NCBI GenBank assembly: GCA_003649565.1
Contig: QMSF01000007.1
Span: forward strand, 1 to 12,636
Source: Thermoprotei archaeon
Lineage (GTDB): Archaea; Thermoproteota; Methanomethylicia; Nezhaarchaeales; WYZ-LMO8
DNA length: 12,636 nt
Reading direction: 5' to 3'
In this document: in pieces, positions 4,731 through 12,619 of the stretch
Layout: the number at the start of each line of letters is the position of its first letter
Position numbering within the stretch: the stretch's first letter is position 1
The notes under the pieces: model-generated
What the model saw: only the letters and a program-made list of their open reading frames with translations
Told to the model about the DNA's origin: nothing
The model's database searches: none
Position numbers and translations under genes: made by a program

Positions 4731-6050
4731 TTATTGACTTAAGCTAGAGGCGGATAGCTTAAGAGTGCGAATTAGTTCTTGTAGGTTCAATGTTTGTTCT
4801 TTCCGATTTCTCATGTCTCTTAATTTGTAAACTCCGAGTTTAAGTTCTTCAGGTCCTACTATGACAGCATATGGTATGCCTTTTGCATCAGCATACTTTA
4901 ATTGTCTATCTAGCTTTCTTCCCATCAGGTCTACCTCAACCTTTAACCCTTCAGCTCTAAGTCTCTCTGCTGTACGGAGGGCCTCGGATTTAACTGATTG
5001 ATTGACATAGGCTACAAAGACCTGTGTTAATGTTTTAATTGAGGGCAACATGCAGGCTTCATCCAGCACTTCTACTATCCTATCAACTCCAAGCGAGATT
5101 CCAGTTGCAGGTGTTGGTGGACCACCTAATAGCTCTATTAAATTATCGTATCTGCCACCTCCAGCAACGCTACCAACATTAATTGTCGTTTCGGCTGATA
5201 CCTCGAAAATAGGGCCAGTATAGTAATCTAAGCCTCTTGCCAAGCTTAAATCTACGACGACATAACTTGAATAGCCGTATAGCTCTAAGTTGCTTATGAT
5301 CTCAGCTAGCTCATTGATACCTTCTCTTCCCTCAGCTGTCAGCATGTTGCTTATTTCCTTCTCTATAACATCAATGTTGCCCGATTTCGATATTTGATCC
5401 ATTATAGTCAATATCTGAAGATCCGTCAAGCCAAGCTTCTTCAATTCGTGTTTTACTCCTTCATGCCCTATTTTGTCTAGTTTGTCTATTGCTCTAAAGA
5501 CGCTTAATGAGAGCTCTTTATCTACATCAGCTGATGACGCTATGGATTCAAGTATCTTTCTATTGTTTAATCTAACCTTAAAGTTCTTCATTCCAAGTTT
5601 TTTTAGGCATGATATAGCGACTGCTATGACCTCAGCATCTGAATCCATTTTTGAGCTGCCGACAATATCGGCATCGGCTTGCCAGAACTCTCTAAATCTT
5701 CCGCTTTGCGGTTCTTCGTATCTCCATACTCTCGATATGCAGTACCTCTTAAAGGGCTTGGGTAAGTTTGGATTACTTGCAACTATTCTTGCTAATGGAA
5801 CTGTTAAGTCGAATCTAAGACCTAAGTCTCTACCAGCTTTATCCTTGAAGGCGTAGATTTGCTCTTTTACGTCGGGTCCGCATTTAGCTGTTAAAACCTC
5901 TAGAAACTCGAATGCCGGCGTTTCGATTTCATCGAACCCATAGAGCTCAAAGACAGATCTTATTGTTTCTATTACGTAGCGCCTCTTTATCATGTCCCAT
6001 GGGAGGAAGTCCCTTGTACCCCTAGGTCTCCTTAAACTGGCTTTACTCAA
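4731..6050 (-). CDS. hisS: Histidyl-tRNA synthetase
   Basis: 439 residues, normal for the class IIa enzyme that charges tRNA-His in the cytoplasm. Seen: N-terminal RPRGTRDF (8-15), FDLTVPLAR (80-88), motif 2 SRVWRYEEPQSGRFREFWQ (106-124), an insertion domain (about 160-260), the histidine-binding HisA box ARGLDYYTG (271-279), GGGRYD (297-302), motif 3 around GISLGVDRI (317-325), and an alpha/beta anticodon-binding domain from about 340. These boxes separate it from the HisZ paralogue, which lacks synthetase activity. The start must be TTG at 6050: an in-frame TAA lies two codons upstream and the next Met is beyond RPRGTRDF; AGGT precedes the TTG by 5 nt. It lies 17 nt after endA and is very likely in one operon with it. 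Confidence 0.97.
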   Translation of the reverse strand: MSKASLRRPRGTRDFLPWDMIKRRYVIETIRSVFELYGFDEIETPAFEFLEVLTAKCGPDVKEQIYAFKDKAGRDLGLRFDLTVPLARIVASNPNLPKPFKRYCISRVWRYEEPQSGRFREFWQADADIVGSSKMDSDAEVIAVAISCLKKLGMKNFKVRLNNRKILESIASSADVDKELSLSVFRAIDKLDKIGHEGVKHELKKLGLTDLQILTIMDQISKSGNIDVIEKEISNMLTAEGREGINELAEIISNLELYGYSSYVVVDLSLARGLDYYTGPIFEVSAETTINVGSVAGGGRYDNLIELLGGPPTPATGISLGVDRIVEVLDEACMLPSIKTLTQVFVAYVNQSVKSEALRTAERLRAEGLKVEVDLMGRKLDRQLKYADAKGIPYAVIVGPEELKLGVYKLRDMRNRKEQTLNLQELIRTLKLSASSLSQ

Positions 6051-6067
6051 ACTTTACCTGCCCCCTC

Positions 6068-6613
6068 TCATAGCTCTGATAGAGTTACGGAATAGTAGCA
6101 TACCTCTCCTTGAGCATCTATAATTGCTGTTATAAGCTCTTTCCTTAGATTTCTGGCTTCTCGAGCTTTTTCGATAAGCGTTCTTAAATCTATGGGTTCT
6201 CCTTCAACGACGCCAAATACTATATACTTGGCTCCCTCCCTGCCTGCTTCAGCACCTCTTCTGTAAAGCCTAAACTCAACTTCATCGGTTGAAAAGCCTG
6301 GCTTAACGATATATCCTCTTTTCTTTAAATCTGAGTATATCAAGTATCTAAGCCAAAACTTAGGGTTCCTGTTTAACATTAAACTTGTAAATTCCGAGAA
6401 GCTGAGGGGTTTTCCTTCGACTTCTACGGTTAATAGACCTCGTTCAAGTAGGTAAGCTGCTTCTACAGGATCTAAAACTACATTGCCTCTTTCATCAACT
6501 TCTCCATAATATCCAAGCTGCCTAACCCTTATTGCATCTTCACCCTTGACTATCACGAACTTCTCTCTTACCTCGCCTTTGATTTGTGGTTTTGAGTTAC
6601 TCAAGGTTATCAA
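6068..6613 (-). CDS. endA: tRNA-splicing endonuclease subunit lacking the catalytic His (probable structural subunit)
   Basis: 181 residues, the single-repeat length. The N-terminal domain (1-80, with PLSFSEF at 69-75) and C-terminal nuclease fold (YLIYSDLKKRGYIVKPGF, 90-107) align well with Methanocaldococcus EndA. Of the catalytic Tyr-His-Lys triad, Tyr117 (FRLYRRG) and Lys158 (NLRKELITA) are present, but the His in EH(S/A)xYLV is Gly127 in REGAKYIV. Family knowledge: in Crenarchaeota and some other lineages the enzyme is a heterotetramer of catalytic and structural subunits, and such enzymes cut relaxed splice motifs. I infer this is the structural partner and expect a second gene elsewhere. 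Start: TTG 6613 lies about 28 nt after a TATA box, fitting a leaderless mRNA; TTG 6604 is the alternative. hisS follows 17 nt downstream. Confidence 0.85.
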   Translation of the reverse strand: MITLSNSKPQIKGEVREKFVIVKGEDAIRVRQLGYYGEVDERGNVVLDPVEAAYLLERGLLTVEVEGKPLSFSEFTSLMLNRNPKFWLRYLIYSDLKKRGYIVKPGFSTDEVEFRLYRRGAEAGREGAKYIVFGVVEGEPIDLRTLIEKAREARNLRKELITAIIDAQGEVCYYSVTLSEL

Positions 6614-6635
6614 CAGTTTTAGGGTTAGGGTTACG

Positions 6636-6645
6636 TTATTTAAAC
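6636..6645. promoter_or_regulatory. Shared TATA box for divergent endA and hycI
   Basis: TTATTTAAAC contains the palindrome TTTAAA (6639-6644), about 24 nt from the hycI ATG and about 28 nt from the endA TTG. Both distances equal the usual TATA-to-start-site spacing, so both transcripts would be leaderless. Neither gene has a convincing ribosome-binding site, which agrees. Confidence 0.55.
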
Positions 6646-6664
6646 CTAGCCTTTAAACAAGATT

Positions 6665-7216
6665 ATGCAGAGAGTTGTGTGGAGGAGAATATCCAAAGCT
6701 TTGGTTGATGAGTTGATAAAGGAAGAGAGGCCATTAGTGGTAATTTTATGCATAGGTAATGAAGAGAGAGGTGATGACGGCTTAGGACCATATGTAGCTA
6801 AAAAGATTAAGAAGCTTAGCAGGAGCAACCTCATTAAAGTTATTGATAGTGGCACAGTTCCTGAGAATTACACTGGTGTTATTAGAAAGTTAAAGCCGAC
6901 TCACGTGATAATAGTTGATGCAGTTGACTTTGGAAGTTCACCTGGTGACGTTATCTTATCGTTTGAGCCAAAATTTGATGGCGTTAGCATATCAGCTCAC
7001 AAGCCTTCACTCACAATGCTCGCGAAGTATATCGAGAAAAGCATAGGGTCTAAAGTCATACTACTAGGCGTTCAACCAAAGATTTTAGAGGTGGACTCTA
7101 AAATGACTCAAGAAGTCCTCATCGCTGGTGATATCATTGTTAAGGCCCTTAAAAGCACTTTTAGGAGATTGTTGAAACTGAAGGGTGAAAGCTTAAGCGT
7201 CTCTAAGCAGACTTAA
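6665..7216 (+). CDS. hycI: Hydrogenase maturation protease, HycI type (peptidase M52)
   Basis: 183 residues, normal for the family. The enzyme removes a C-terminal peptide from a [NiFe]-hydrogenase large subunit after nickel insertion. Seen in order: [18 protein letters not shown] (28-45, with the nickel-sensing acidic residues), [20 protein letters not shown] (59-78), [16 protein letters not shown] (81-96), the ISAHKPSLT histidine segment (about 109-117), and LLGVQPK (134-140). This order and the PEN box resemble E. coli HycI, which serves group 4-type enzymes; assignment to a particular hydrogenase is inference. ATG 6665 is probably leaderless. The 3' end overlaps the opposing pncB gene by 24 bp. 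No hydrogenase structural or hyp gene is in the window, so its client lies elsewhere. Confidence 0.9.
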   Translation: MQRVVWRRISKALVDELIKEERPLVVILCIGNEERGDDGLGPYVAKKIKKLSRSNLIKVIDSGTVPENYTGVIRKLKPTHVIIVDAVDFGSSPGDVILSFEPKFDGVSISAHKPSLTMLAKYIEKSIGSKVILLGVQPKILEVDSKMTQEVLIAGDIIVKALKSTFRRLLKLKGESLSVSKQT

Positions 7217-8365
7217 TTGCTTTAACACGTATTCTCTTATTTCCTGAGGCGATCTTTCTTCAAGTACAAGTTTGCCGTTTAGTATTATGGGCTTTAGCAT
7301 AGGCTCAAGCTGAGATCCACATTTAGGACATTTATCTAGCTCCTGCTTTGCTAGTACAATGTAGTCTTCAAAGCATTTCCAACATCTATACACTTGTTTT
7401 TTGCCTGGCAACTTACCTTTCTTTGATCTAGGTTCACCTTCGACTTCAACTATATCCATTGATAAGTCGATTGAAGGTGGAAAAGCTATGGCTGTGCCGA
7501 CACCAAAGCCATCAACCACGTCTCTTAATTGCACAATAGCGTCTTCATCTATACCGCCGCTAACTATGATCTTTACGTGGTTAAAGCCCTTGGCATTGAG
7601 AGACCAGCGAGCTTCTTCAATTATTCTCCTCATATTCCCTCTTCTTGAGCTTGGAGTGTCAAATCTCACACCATAAAGTCTTGCACCAAGGGCTTCTGCA
7701 GCCATTAATGCCTCTACTCTCTCATCAAACCATGTGTCGCAAAGTGCAATGCGCGGTACATCTTCGGGCATATGCTTGTCAAATGCTTTCCATGCTCTTA
7801 CCTGGTCTCCGAAAACCACTATTAATGAGTGGGGGATCGTGCCTATAGGCTTAAGACCCAGTCTCTCAGCGCCATGTACATCCGATATTCCATCGCAACC
7901 CCCTATGAAGGCTGCTCGATCCACTATTGGCGCAATGAAGGGATGAACTGCTCTTGTGCCGAAGAAGAGTACATTTTTATCTCCTGCTAGTTTTTTGCAT
8001 CTAGCTGCCTTCGTTGCAACACTTGTCGAGTGTCTCAGTACCCCTAATATAGCAGTTTCATAAACACAGAAATTACCATAAGGCCCTTCAATATTCATTA
8101 CAGGATAGATGGGCTTAAATAGTGTTCCTTCTGGTAATGAATAAACGTTAACATCCTTGCCTTCTAGGAGTTTAGCAACTTCATGTACTCCAACTAGAAT
8201 AGCCCAGTCATAACCTTTAGGTAACGAGTAGGAGTGAATCTCAGCAACGACCTTAATTTTTGATAAGCCTTCCTTCTCTAAGATTTCTTTAGTTCTTTCG
8301 AAGTATACGTCAGCGACCTTGCCTTTGACTATTTCATCAAAGTTAGCTATTAAAAAATCGCTCAT
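7193..8365 (-). CDS. pncB: Nicotinate phosphoribosyltransferase with C-terminal zinc ribbon
   Basis: 390 residues from ATG 8365. Makes nicotinate mononucleotide from nicotinate and phosphoribosyl pyrophosphate, the salvage entry to NAD. Seen: an N-terminal mixed domain, then a barrel with [12 protein letters not shown] (111-122), GTRAVHPF (136-143), TIPHSL (176-181, the His at the position phosphorylated in the family), [11 protein letters not shown] (234-244) and SGGIDED (269-275, phosphate loop). The C-terminal extension holds CWKC and CPKC (Cys328, 331, 346, 349), a zinc ribbon like that of the Thermoplasma enzyme. ATG 8365 is preferred over GTG 8380 because GAGGAG (8371-8376) lies 5 nt before the ATG and would be inside the longer form. 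The gene converges on hycI and is read away from the mevalonate operon. Confidence 0.93.
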   Translation of the reverse strand: MSDFLIANFDEIVKGKVADVYFERTKEILEKEGLSKIKVVAEIHSYSLPKGYDWAILVGVHEVAKLLEGKDVNVYSLPEGTLFKPIYPVMNIEGPYGNFCVYETAILGVLRHSTSVATKAARCKKLAGDKNVLFFGTRAVHPFIAPIVDRAAFIGGCDGISDVHGAERLGLKPIGTIPHSLIVVFGDQVRAWKAFDKHMPEDVPRIALCDTWFDERVEALMAAEALGARLYGVRFDTPSSRRGNMRRIIEEARWSLNAKGFNHVKIIVSGGIDEDAIVQLRDVVDGFGVGTAIAFPPSIDLSMDIVEVEGEPRSKKGKLPGKKQVYRCWKCFEDYIVLAKQELDKCPKCGSQLEPMLKPIILNGKLVLEERSPQEIREYVLKQLSLLRDA

Positions 8366-8400
8366 TAAGCTCCTCTCCACTAGAGCTGATGTAAATTCTC

Positions 8401-8407
8401 ATTTTAA
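8401..8407 (-). promoter_or_regulatory. Possible TATA box for pncB
   Basis: On the minus strand this reads TTAAAAT, about 39 nt before ATG 8365, leaving a short leader that contains the GAGGAG ribosome-binding site. Confidence 0.35.
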
Positions 8408-8448
8408 GGGCTTTGCGGTAGGCTAAAACCTTTTCCCTGACATTTAGG

Positions 8449-8460
8449 CTTATTCTTTTA
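8449..8460 (+). promoter_or_regulatory. Possible TATA box for the mevalonate-pathway operon
   Basis: CTTATTCTTTTA is the best AT-rich candidate, about 40 nt before ATG 8495. The leader would hold GGTG (8484-8487), 7 nt before the ATG. Confidence 0.3.
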
Positions 8461-8494
8461 GGTAGAAGATCGAGGAACTTTATGGTGTAAAGGC

Positions 8495-9796
8495 ATGAGG
8501 TTGAGAGATTTCGTGTTTAGCGAGGATCTTAGCGTTATTGAGCATGAAGTTTCACCGATTTTTGAGGCTTCTCTCATCCTCAAGAGAAATGATGGCGGGC
8601 CCATCGTGCTTTTTAAGAGGCTTAAGGGATATAACATGCCAGCTGTTGGAAACGTCTTGGGATCAAGAAAAAGGCTTCTTAAATGCCTAGGAGCTCATAC
8701 TTACAATGAGGCTTACAGTAAGCTTATAGATGCCATGGAGAAACCGCTAAAGCCCATCGAAGAAGGCTCTTTCGGCGATTTCTATTGCAAGCTTGAAGGT
8801 GGCTTGAATAGGCTGCCGGTCTTCAAGTACTACGAGAAAGATGCAGGAAGATACATTACGAGCTCTATAGTCGTAGCCAAGTTTGATGACATATACAATG
8901 CTTCAGTTCATAGACTTTTGGTCTTGAGTGAAAACCGTGCGGCCATAAGAATCGTCCCTAGACATCTTTATGCCTTGTATACAAAGGCTAAGAGTAGAGG
9001 ATTAGACTTGCCTGTAGCCGTGATAATAGGTTGCCACCCCTCGATTTTACTTGCAGCTGCTTCATCTCCTCCATTTGGAGTCAATGAGTTATGGGTTGCA
9101 AATAGAATACTAGATAACCGCATGAGAGTTGTTGCGACACCTAAATATGGCATACTTGTTCCAGCAAATGCTGAAATCGTTATAGAGGGAGTCATAAAGG
9201 TCGATGAAGAGGTTTATGAGGGCCCCTTTGCCGACATAACTGGAACTTATGATGCTATTAGGAGGCAACCAGTTCTACGAGTAGATACTATATACGTCAA
9301 TAGTGAGGCCATGTATCAAGCCATTCTTCCTGCTAGTATAGAACACAGGCTTCTAATGGGATTTCCCAAAGAGGCCGAGCTTTGGAGTTCGCTTAGAAGA
9401 GTAATACCAGGACTAAGAGGAGTGCGTTTAACTGAGGGAGGTTGTGGATGGCTTCATGCAGTCATAGCATTAGATAAGATGACCGAGGGAGATGCTAAGA
9501 CTGCTATTATGGCTGCTTTTGGCGCGCATCCAAGTCTTAAGTACGTCGTAGTGGTTGATAGCGACGTCAATATAGATGATCCAAGAGATGTAGAATGGGC
9601 TATAGCGACAAGGTTCCAAGCAGACAAAGGGCTTATAGTGATAAGAGAAGCTCGAGGATCAAGCCTAGATCCCTCAGCTGATCCAGAGACCCTTCTAACT
9701 TGCAAAATGGGTATAGATGCTACTAAGCCATTAAGAGGTAAAGTCGAGAGATTCGAAAGAGCTAGAATACCGGGGGAGTTAGGTGAAGCTAAGTAA
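8495..9796 (+). CDS. UbiD-family decarboxylase, probable anhydromevalonate phosphate decarboxylase
   Basis: 433 residues, typical for UbiD proteins, which use prenylated FMN. Seen: the cofactor/metal element NASVHR (135-140) with Arg140, and EGPFADITG (242-250), giving the E-R-E/D active-site set Arg140, Glu242, Asp247; near the end, VDSDVNIDDPRDVEWAIATR (354-373) is a hallmark segment. Plain annotation would be a UbiD (ubiquinone or menaquinone) decarboxylase, but the next two overlapping genes encode both subunits of an AcnX dehydratase. That trio matches the archaeal mevalonate pathway shown in Aeropyrum, where this enzyme turns trans-anhydromevalonate 5-phosphate into isopentenyl phosphate. 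The assignment rests on context plus family. ATG 8495 has GGTG 7 nt upstream. A UbiX-type prenyltransferase for the cofactor must be encoded elsewhere. Confidence 0.9.
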   Translation: MRLRDFVFSEDLSVIEHEVSPIFEASLILKRNDGGPIVLFKRLKGYNMPAVGNVLGSRKRLLKCLGAHTYNEAYSKLIDAMEKPLKPIEEGSFGDFYCKLEGGLNRLPVFKYYEKDAGRYITSSIVVAKFDDIYNASVHRLLVLSENRAAIRIVPRHLYALYTKAKSRGLDLPVAVIIGCHPSILLAAASSPPFGVNELWVANRILDNRMRVVATPKYGILVPANAEIVIEGVIKVDEEVYEGPFADITGTYDAIRRQPVLRVDTIYVNSEAMYQAILPASIEHRLLMGFPKEAELWSSLRRVIPGLRGVRLTEGGCGWLHAVIALDKMTEGDAKTAIMAAFGAHPSLKYVVVVDSDVNIDDPRDVEWAIATRFQADKGLIVIREARGSSLDPSADPETLLTCKMGIDATKPLRGKVERFERARIPGELGEAK

Positions 9797-10955
9797 AACA
9801 GAGAAGCTAATGCTAAGAGGTAATTATGGAGATGCTTGTAAAAAGGCCTTAGAGCTCATTTTAGCTATTGCTGACTCTTATGGCTATGGCAAGCTAGTGA
9901 AAATACGAAGTGCACATGTTTCTGGCGTATCTTATAAGAATATAGGCGATGCAGGAATCGACTTTCTAAATGATTTAGCTAAAAGCGGGGGTCGTGTGAG
10001 AGTCAAAACCACTATGAACCCATGCGGTTTTGATCTTGATAAGCCATGGCTTTTTAATGTCGATGACCACTTTTTTAAGAAGCAGATGAAAATCATAAAG
10101 CTGCTTAAATCAATGGGTGTCGAACCGACATTAACTTGTACACCTTACTATGTAGGTAACAAGCCTATAAAAGGAGATCACTTGGCATGGGCTGAGTCCT
10201 CGGCTGTAGTATATGTTAATAGCGTTATTGGTGCTTATACCAATAGAGAAAGCGGGCCTTCAGCTTTAGCTGCAGCTATAACTGGAAGAGCCGCTTTGAC
10301 AAAAGATCATACTGATGACAGAAAGCCTGAGGTTATTGTAAGGGTATCTTTGAGGGTATCTGACTACCTTGATTGGAGTGTTTTGGGTTATACAATAGGC
10401 TTAATGGTGCCAAGCCAAACACCCCTCGTGAAATTGAAAGAGGCCACCTACAGCCTGGATAAACTCAAATGCTTCTCTGCCGGTTTAGGGACATCAAGCT
10501 CGACATCGATGTTCTGGTTAAGTGGAGAAGATAAAGATCTTGAGAAAGTGGATGTAACATCTAGAGAGGTAAAAGAGGTAAGGGATAAATGGATGCTAAC
10601 AAGGAGACCAACACTGATATTCATAGGGTGTCCACATTGCAGTCTTCGAGAGATTAAGAGCATAGCTCGAGAACTTCAAGGCAAGAAGGTAAGGGACGAT
10701 GCAAAGCTGCTGATCTCTACTTCAAGAAGAGTGTACGAAAAGGCATCACAAAGAGGATTGCTAGATGTTATAGAAAAAGCAGGGGCCCATCTTGTTAAAG
10801 ATACTTGTCTTGTTGTTTCACCTATTAGACTATCTAAAAGTGATGTGTTATTGACCGACTCAGCCAAAACAGCTCATTATGCTGAAACCATGACTAATGC
10901 TATGATAGCTATTGGGGGTAGAAGACAATGTCTGAAAGAAGCTCTGGAACAGTAA
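9783..10955 (+). CDS. Phosphomevalonate dehydratase large subunit (AcnX catalytic domain)
   Basis: 390 residues, homologous to the catalytic part of aconitase X (DUF521). In archaea with the modified mevalonate pathway it dehydrates 5-phosphomevalonate to anhydromevalonate phosphate together with a small subunit. Candidate iron-sulfur ligands: Cys119 in TCTPYY, Cys283 and Cys286 in GCPHCS, Cys342 in DTCLVV; other family marks are YVNSVIGAYTNRESGPSA (144-161), SAGLGTSSSTSMF (232-244) and TDSAKTAHY (358-366). I cannot say from sequence which three cysteines hold the cluster. GTG 9783 is preceded by GGGGGAG (9772-9778) and overlaps the decarboxylase end by 14 bp; ATG 9810 is a weaker alternative. 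The overlaps on both sides imply one tightly coupled transcript. Confidence 0.92.
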   Translation: MKLSKTEKLMLRGNYGDACKKALELILAIADSYGYGKLVKIRSAHVSGVSYKNIGDAGIDFLNDLAKSGGRVRVKTTMNPCGFDLDKPWLFNVDDHFFKKQMKIIKLLKSMGVEPTLTCTPYYVGNKPIKGDHLAWAESSAVVYVNSVIGAYTNRESGPSALAAAITGRAALTKDHTDDRKPEVIVRVSLRVSDYLDWSVLGYTIGLMVPSQTPLVKLKEATYSLDKLKCFSAGLGTSSSTSMFWLSGEDKDLEKVDVTSREVKEVRDKWMLTRRPTLIFIGCPHCSLREIKSIARELQGKKVRDDAKLLISTSRRVYEKASQRGLLDVIEKAGAHLVKDTCLVVSPIRLSKSDVLLTDSAKTAHYAETMTNAMIAIGGRRQCLKEALEQ

Positions 10956-11356
10956 TGTTTCAAGGCAAGGGCATAGTTAAAGGCTATTTTCGAGGAGAAG
11001 CCTTGGTTACCAATAAGCCTATCTCGTTTCTCGGCGGTGTAGATCCTTCAACTGGCATAATTCTCGAGAAGAATCATGATTTGGAGGGAGCTACCTTAGC
11101 TGGCAGGGTTTTGCTGATGCCTCATGGTAAAGGGAGTACTGTTGGCTCTTACGTGCTTTATAGTTTAGCTAAAAGAAAGCTTGCTCCTGGAGCAATCGTG
11201 ACAGTAAAGGTCGATTTGATGACGCTTACTGGCTGTGTTATTGGTGAAATACCTCTTGTAGATCGTGTTCCAGAAAAGGCGTTATCCACAATCAGGAATG
11301 GTGACATAGTTGAGGTAGATGCATTTCGAGGGCTTATAAAGGTCATTTCACGGTAA
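10928..11356 (+). CDS. Phosphomevalonate dehydratase small subunit (AcnX swivel domain, DUF126)
   Basis: 142 residues, the swivelling beta-barrel domain that in bacterial aconitase X is fused to the large part and in archaea is a separate chain. Seen: GEALVTNKPISFLGGVDPST (23-42), the HDLEGATLAGRVLLMP stretch (50-65) and the PHGKGSTVGS loop (65-74), whose Ser is thought to act in catalysis. Start ATG 10928 follows GGGGGT (10914-10919) at 8 nt and overlaps the large-subunit gene by 28 bp. A second ATG at 10955 shares a base with the large-subunit TAA and would also allow coupled translation, dropping nine residues, but lacks a clear ribosome-binding site. The gene converges on the HD-domain gene with a 9-bp overlap. 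Confidence 0.91.
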   Translation: MSERSSGTVMFQGKGIVKGYFRGEALVTNKPISFLGGVDPSTGIILEKNHDLEGATLAGRVLLMPHGKGSTVGSYVLYSLAKRKLAPGAIVTVKVDLMTLTGCVIGEIPLVDRVPEKALSTIRNGDIVEVDAFRGLIKVISR

Positions 11357-12619
11357 GAATGATCTAACGGTTTTCTCGACTACCTCCATGACCTTGTCTC
11401 TGACCTTGGGATGAGAGTAGACTCTTACTATGTCGACGTATCCTCTAAGACTTTCTATGAGCTTTGAAAATTCAGTTAGCCTTCTCTTGATTAAGGTGCC
11501 TTCTCTTTCTTCGCATACTGGGATATCCATGGGATCAGGTTGTGTCGGGCTATAGGGTAATGATGGTATCATCGGCGTATCTATGACAACCATCCATTGC
11601 TCAACGTTTGCCTTTTGAGCTATGACATCTTCAAGTTCCTTCTTGAGCTTTTCATCAATGGTTGGCATGCCCTCTCTCGTGTGGACCATAGCTTCATAAA
11701 CTGATTTGAAAAGCATCCTTTTTTCAAGCATTGTATAGAGCTCACATGCTATTGCCACATCTTTTTCGAGTTGACTTTTAATTTTAGCGAGATCTCTTAG
11801 TTTTAATTCTACATAGCCGTCATCCATGATTAAGAAATCACTTATTCTATTGAAATCAAATAAGCCGCTATACTCATATGCCATGTTAACGGCCTTTACC
11901 AGCATTATCCATGCGGATCTAACGGTTCTATGGAAGTATACGGCTTTAAACATTTCATACCTTGATATTAAAAAGGACTCTAGAGCATACAAGCTTGCAG
12001 GAAGCTCCAATGCTAGGGAGTTGTCTACTCTCCTAATGGACATCAGCAATCTCGTAACATCAACCTTGCCGTATTCAACTCCAGTAAAATACGAGTCTCT
12101 TAGCAGAAAGTCCAGCTTATCTATGTCAAATGGCCCTGATATCAAAATACTTAAAGGTGAATTTAGCCTTCCAGTTGACAATAACGATATTTTATCAACG
12201 TTATATCCGTAATCTTCAATTATGTCTTTTATTTCGGTTTCCCTTATTATCTTCATTGTGAGGGCTTCATGAGTTAATCCCTTATTTCTTAAGACAGCTT
12301 CTTCAAATAAATGAGAGAAGGGGCCATGACCAACATCGTGTAAGAGGGCTGCAAGCCTAAATTCTTGAATCTCTTCATGTGTGAAACCCAAATCCAAGAG
12401 TTTGCTGCCTGCAACTGATGCTAGATGTAGCGTGCCTAGTGAATGACCAAATCTAGAGTGGTCAGCACCCGGATAGGTCAGATAAGCGTTGCCTAGCTGC
12501 TTAATTCTGTGAAGCCTTTGCATGGGGTATGTGTCAAGTACGCTTTTTTCTAGCTCATTTATCAATATGTAACCGTGAACAGGGTCTCTTATTTCACCCC
12601 ATACTCTAAGAGATTTCAT
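11348..12619 (-). CDS. HD-domain phosphohydrolase, SAMHD1-like (predicted dNTP triphosphohydrolase)
   Basis: 423 residues (COG1078-type). Opens with the family signature IRDPVHGYI (10-18). The metal site is complete: His59 in HSRFGHSLG, His94-Asp95 in LLHDVGHGPFSH (92-103), and Asp167 in DIDKLDFLLRD (165-175), matching His167, His206-Asp207 and Asp311 of human SAMHD1. YFTGVEYGKVD (177-187) is also conserved. Family members hydrolyse dNTPs to nucleosides and triphosphate, helping control nucleotide pools or limit foreign DNA; others act on different phosphates, so substrate is inferred. The C-terminal ~150 residues are variable, with a charged helical stretch (about 300-345) and a Pro-rich PMIPSLPYSPTQPDPM segment near 360-375. 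ATG 12619 has only a weak GGGG upstream, and the window ends 17 bases beyond it. Confidence 0.92.
   Translation of the reverse strand: MKSLRVWGEIRDPVHGYILINELEKSVLDTYPMQRLHRIKQLGNAYLTYPGADHSRFGHSLGTLHLASVAGSKLLDLGFTHEEIQEFRLAALLHDVGHGPFSHLFEEAVLRNKGLTHEALTMKIIRETEIKDIIEDYGYNVDKISLLSTGRLNSPLSILISGPFDIDKLDFLLRDSYFTGVEYGKVDVTRLLMSIRRVDNSLALELPASLYALESFLISRYEMFKAVYFHRTVRSAWIMLVKAVNMAYEYSGLFDFNRISDFLIMDDGYVELKLRDLAKIKSQLEKDVAIACELYTMLEKRMLFKSVYEAMVHTREGMPTIDEKLKKELEDVIAQKANVEQWMVVIDTPMIPSLPYSPTQPDPMDIPVCEEREGTLIKRRLTEFSKLIESLRGYVDIVRVYSHPKVRDKVMEVVEKTVRSFLP

Noticed and set aside
4731..6050. HisZ (regulatory paralogue of HisS) instead of a synthetase
   Set aside because: Both histidine-binding boxes, motif 2 and the anticodon-binding domain are present and there is no hisG nearby.
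6616..6633. Telomere-like TTAGGGTTAGGGTTA run upstream of endA
   Set aside because: Only two full copies, in a promoter leader of a prokaryotic-type gene; most likely chance.
7401..7946. Three plus-strand frames opposite pncB
   Set aside because: Antisense shadows of a well-conserved gene with no family resemblance of their own; the same holds for frames opposite hisS, metE, the UbiD-like gene, AcnX and the HD gene.
8495..9796. Annotation as ubiquinone/menaquinone UbiD
   Set aside because: Linked by overlap to both phosphomevalonate dehydratase subunits and no quinone gene is nearby; the mevalonate role fits better.
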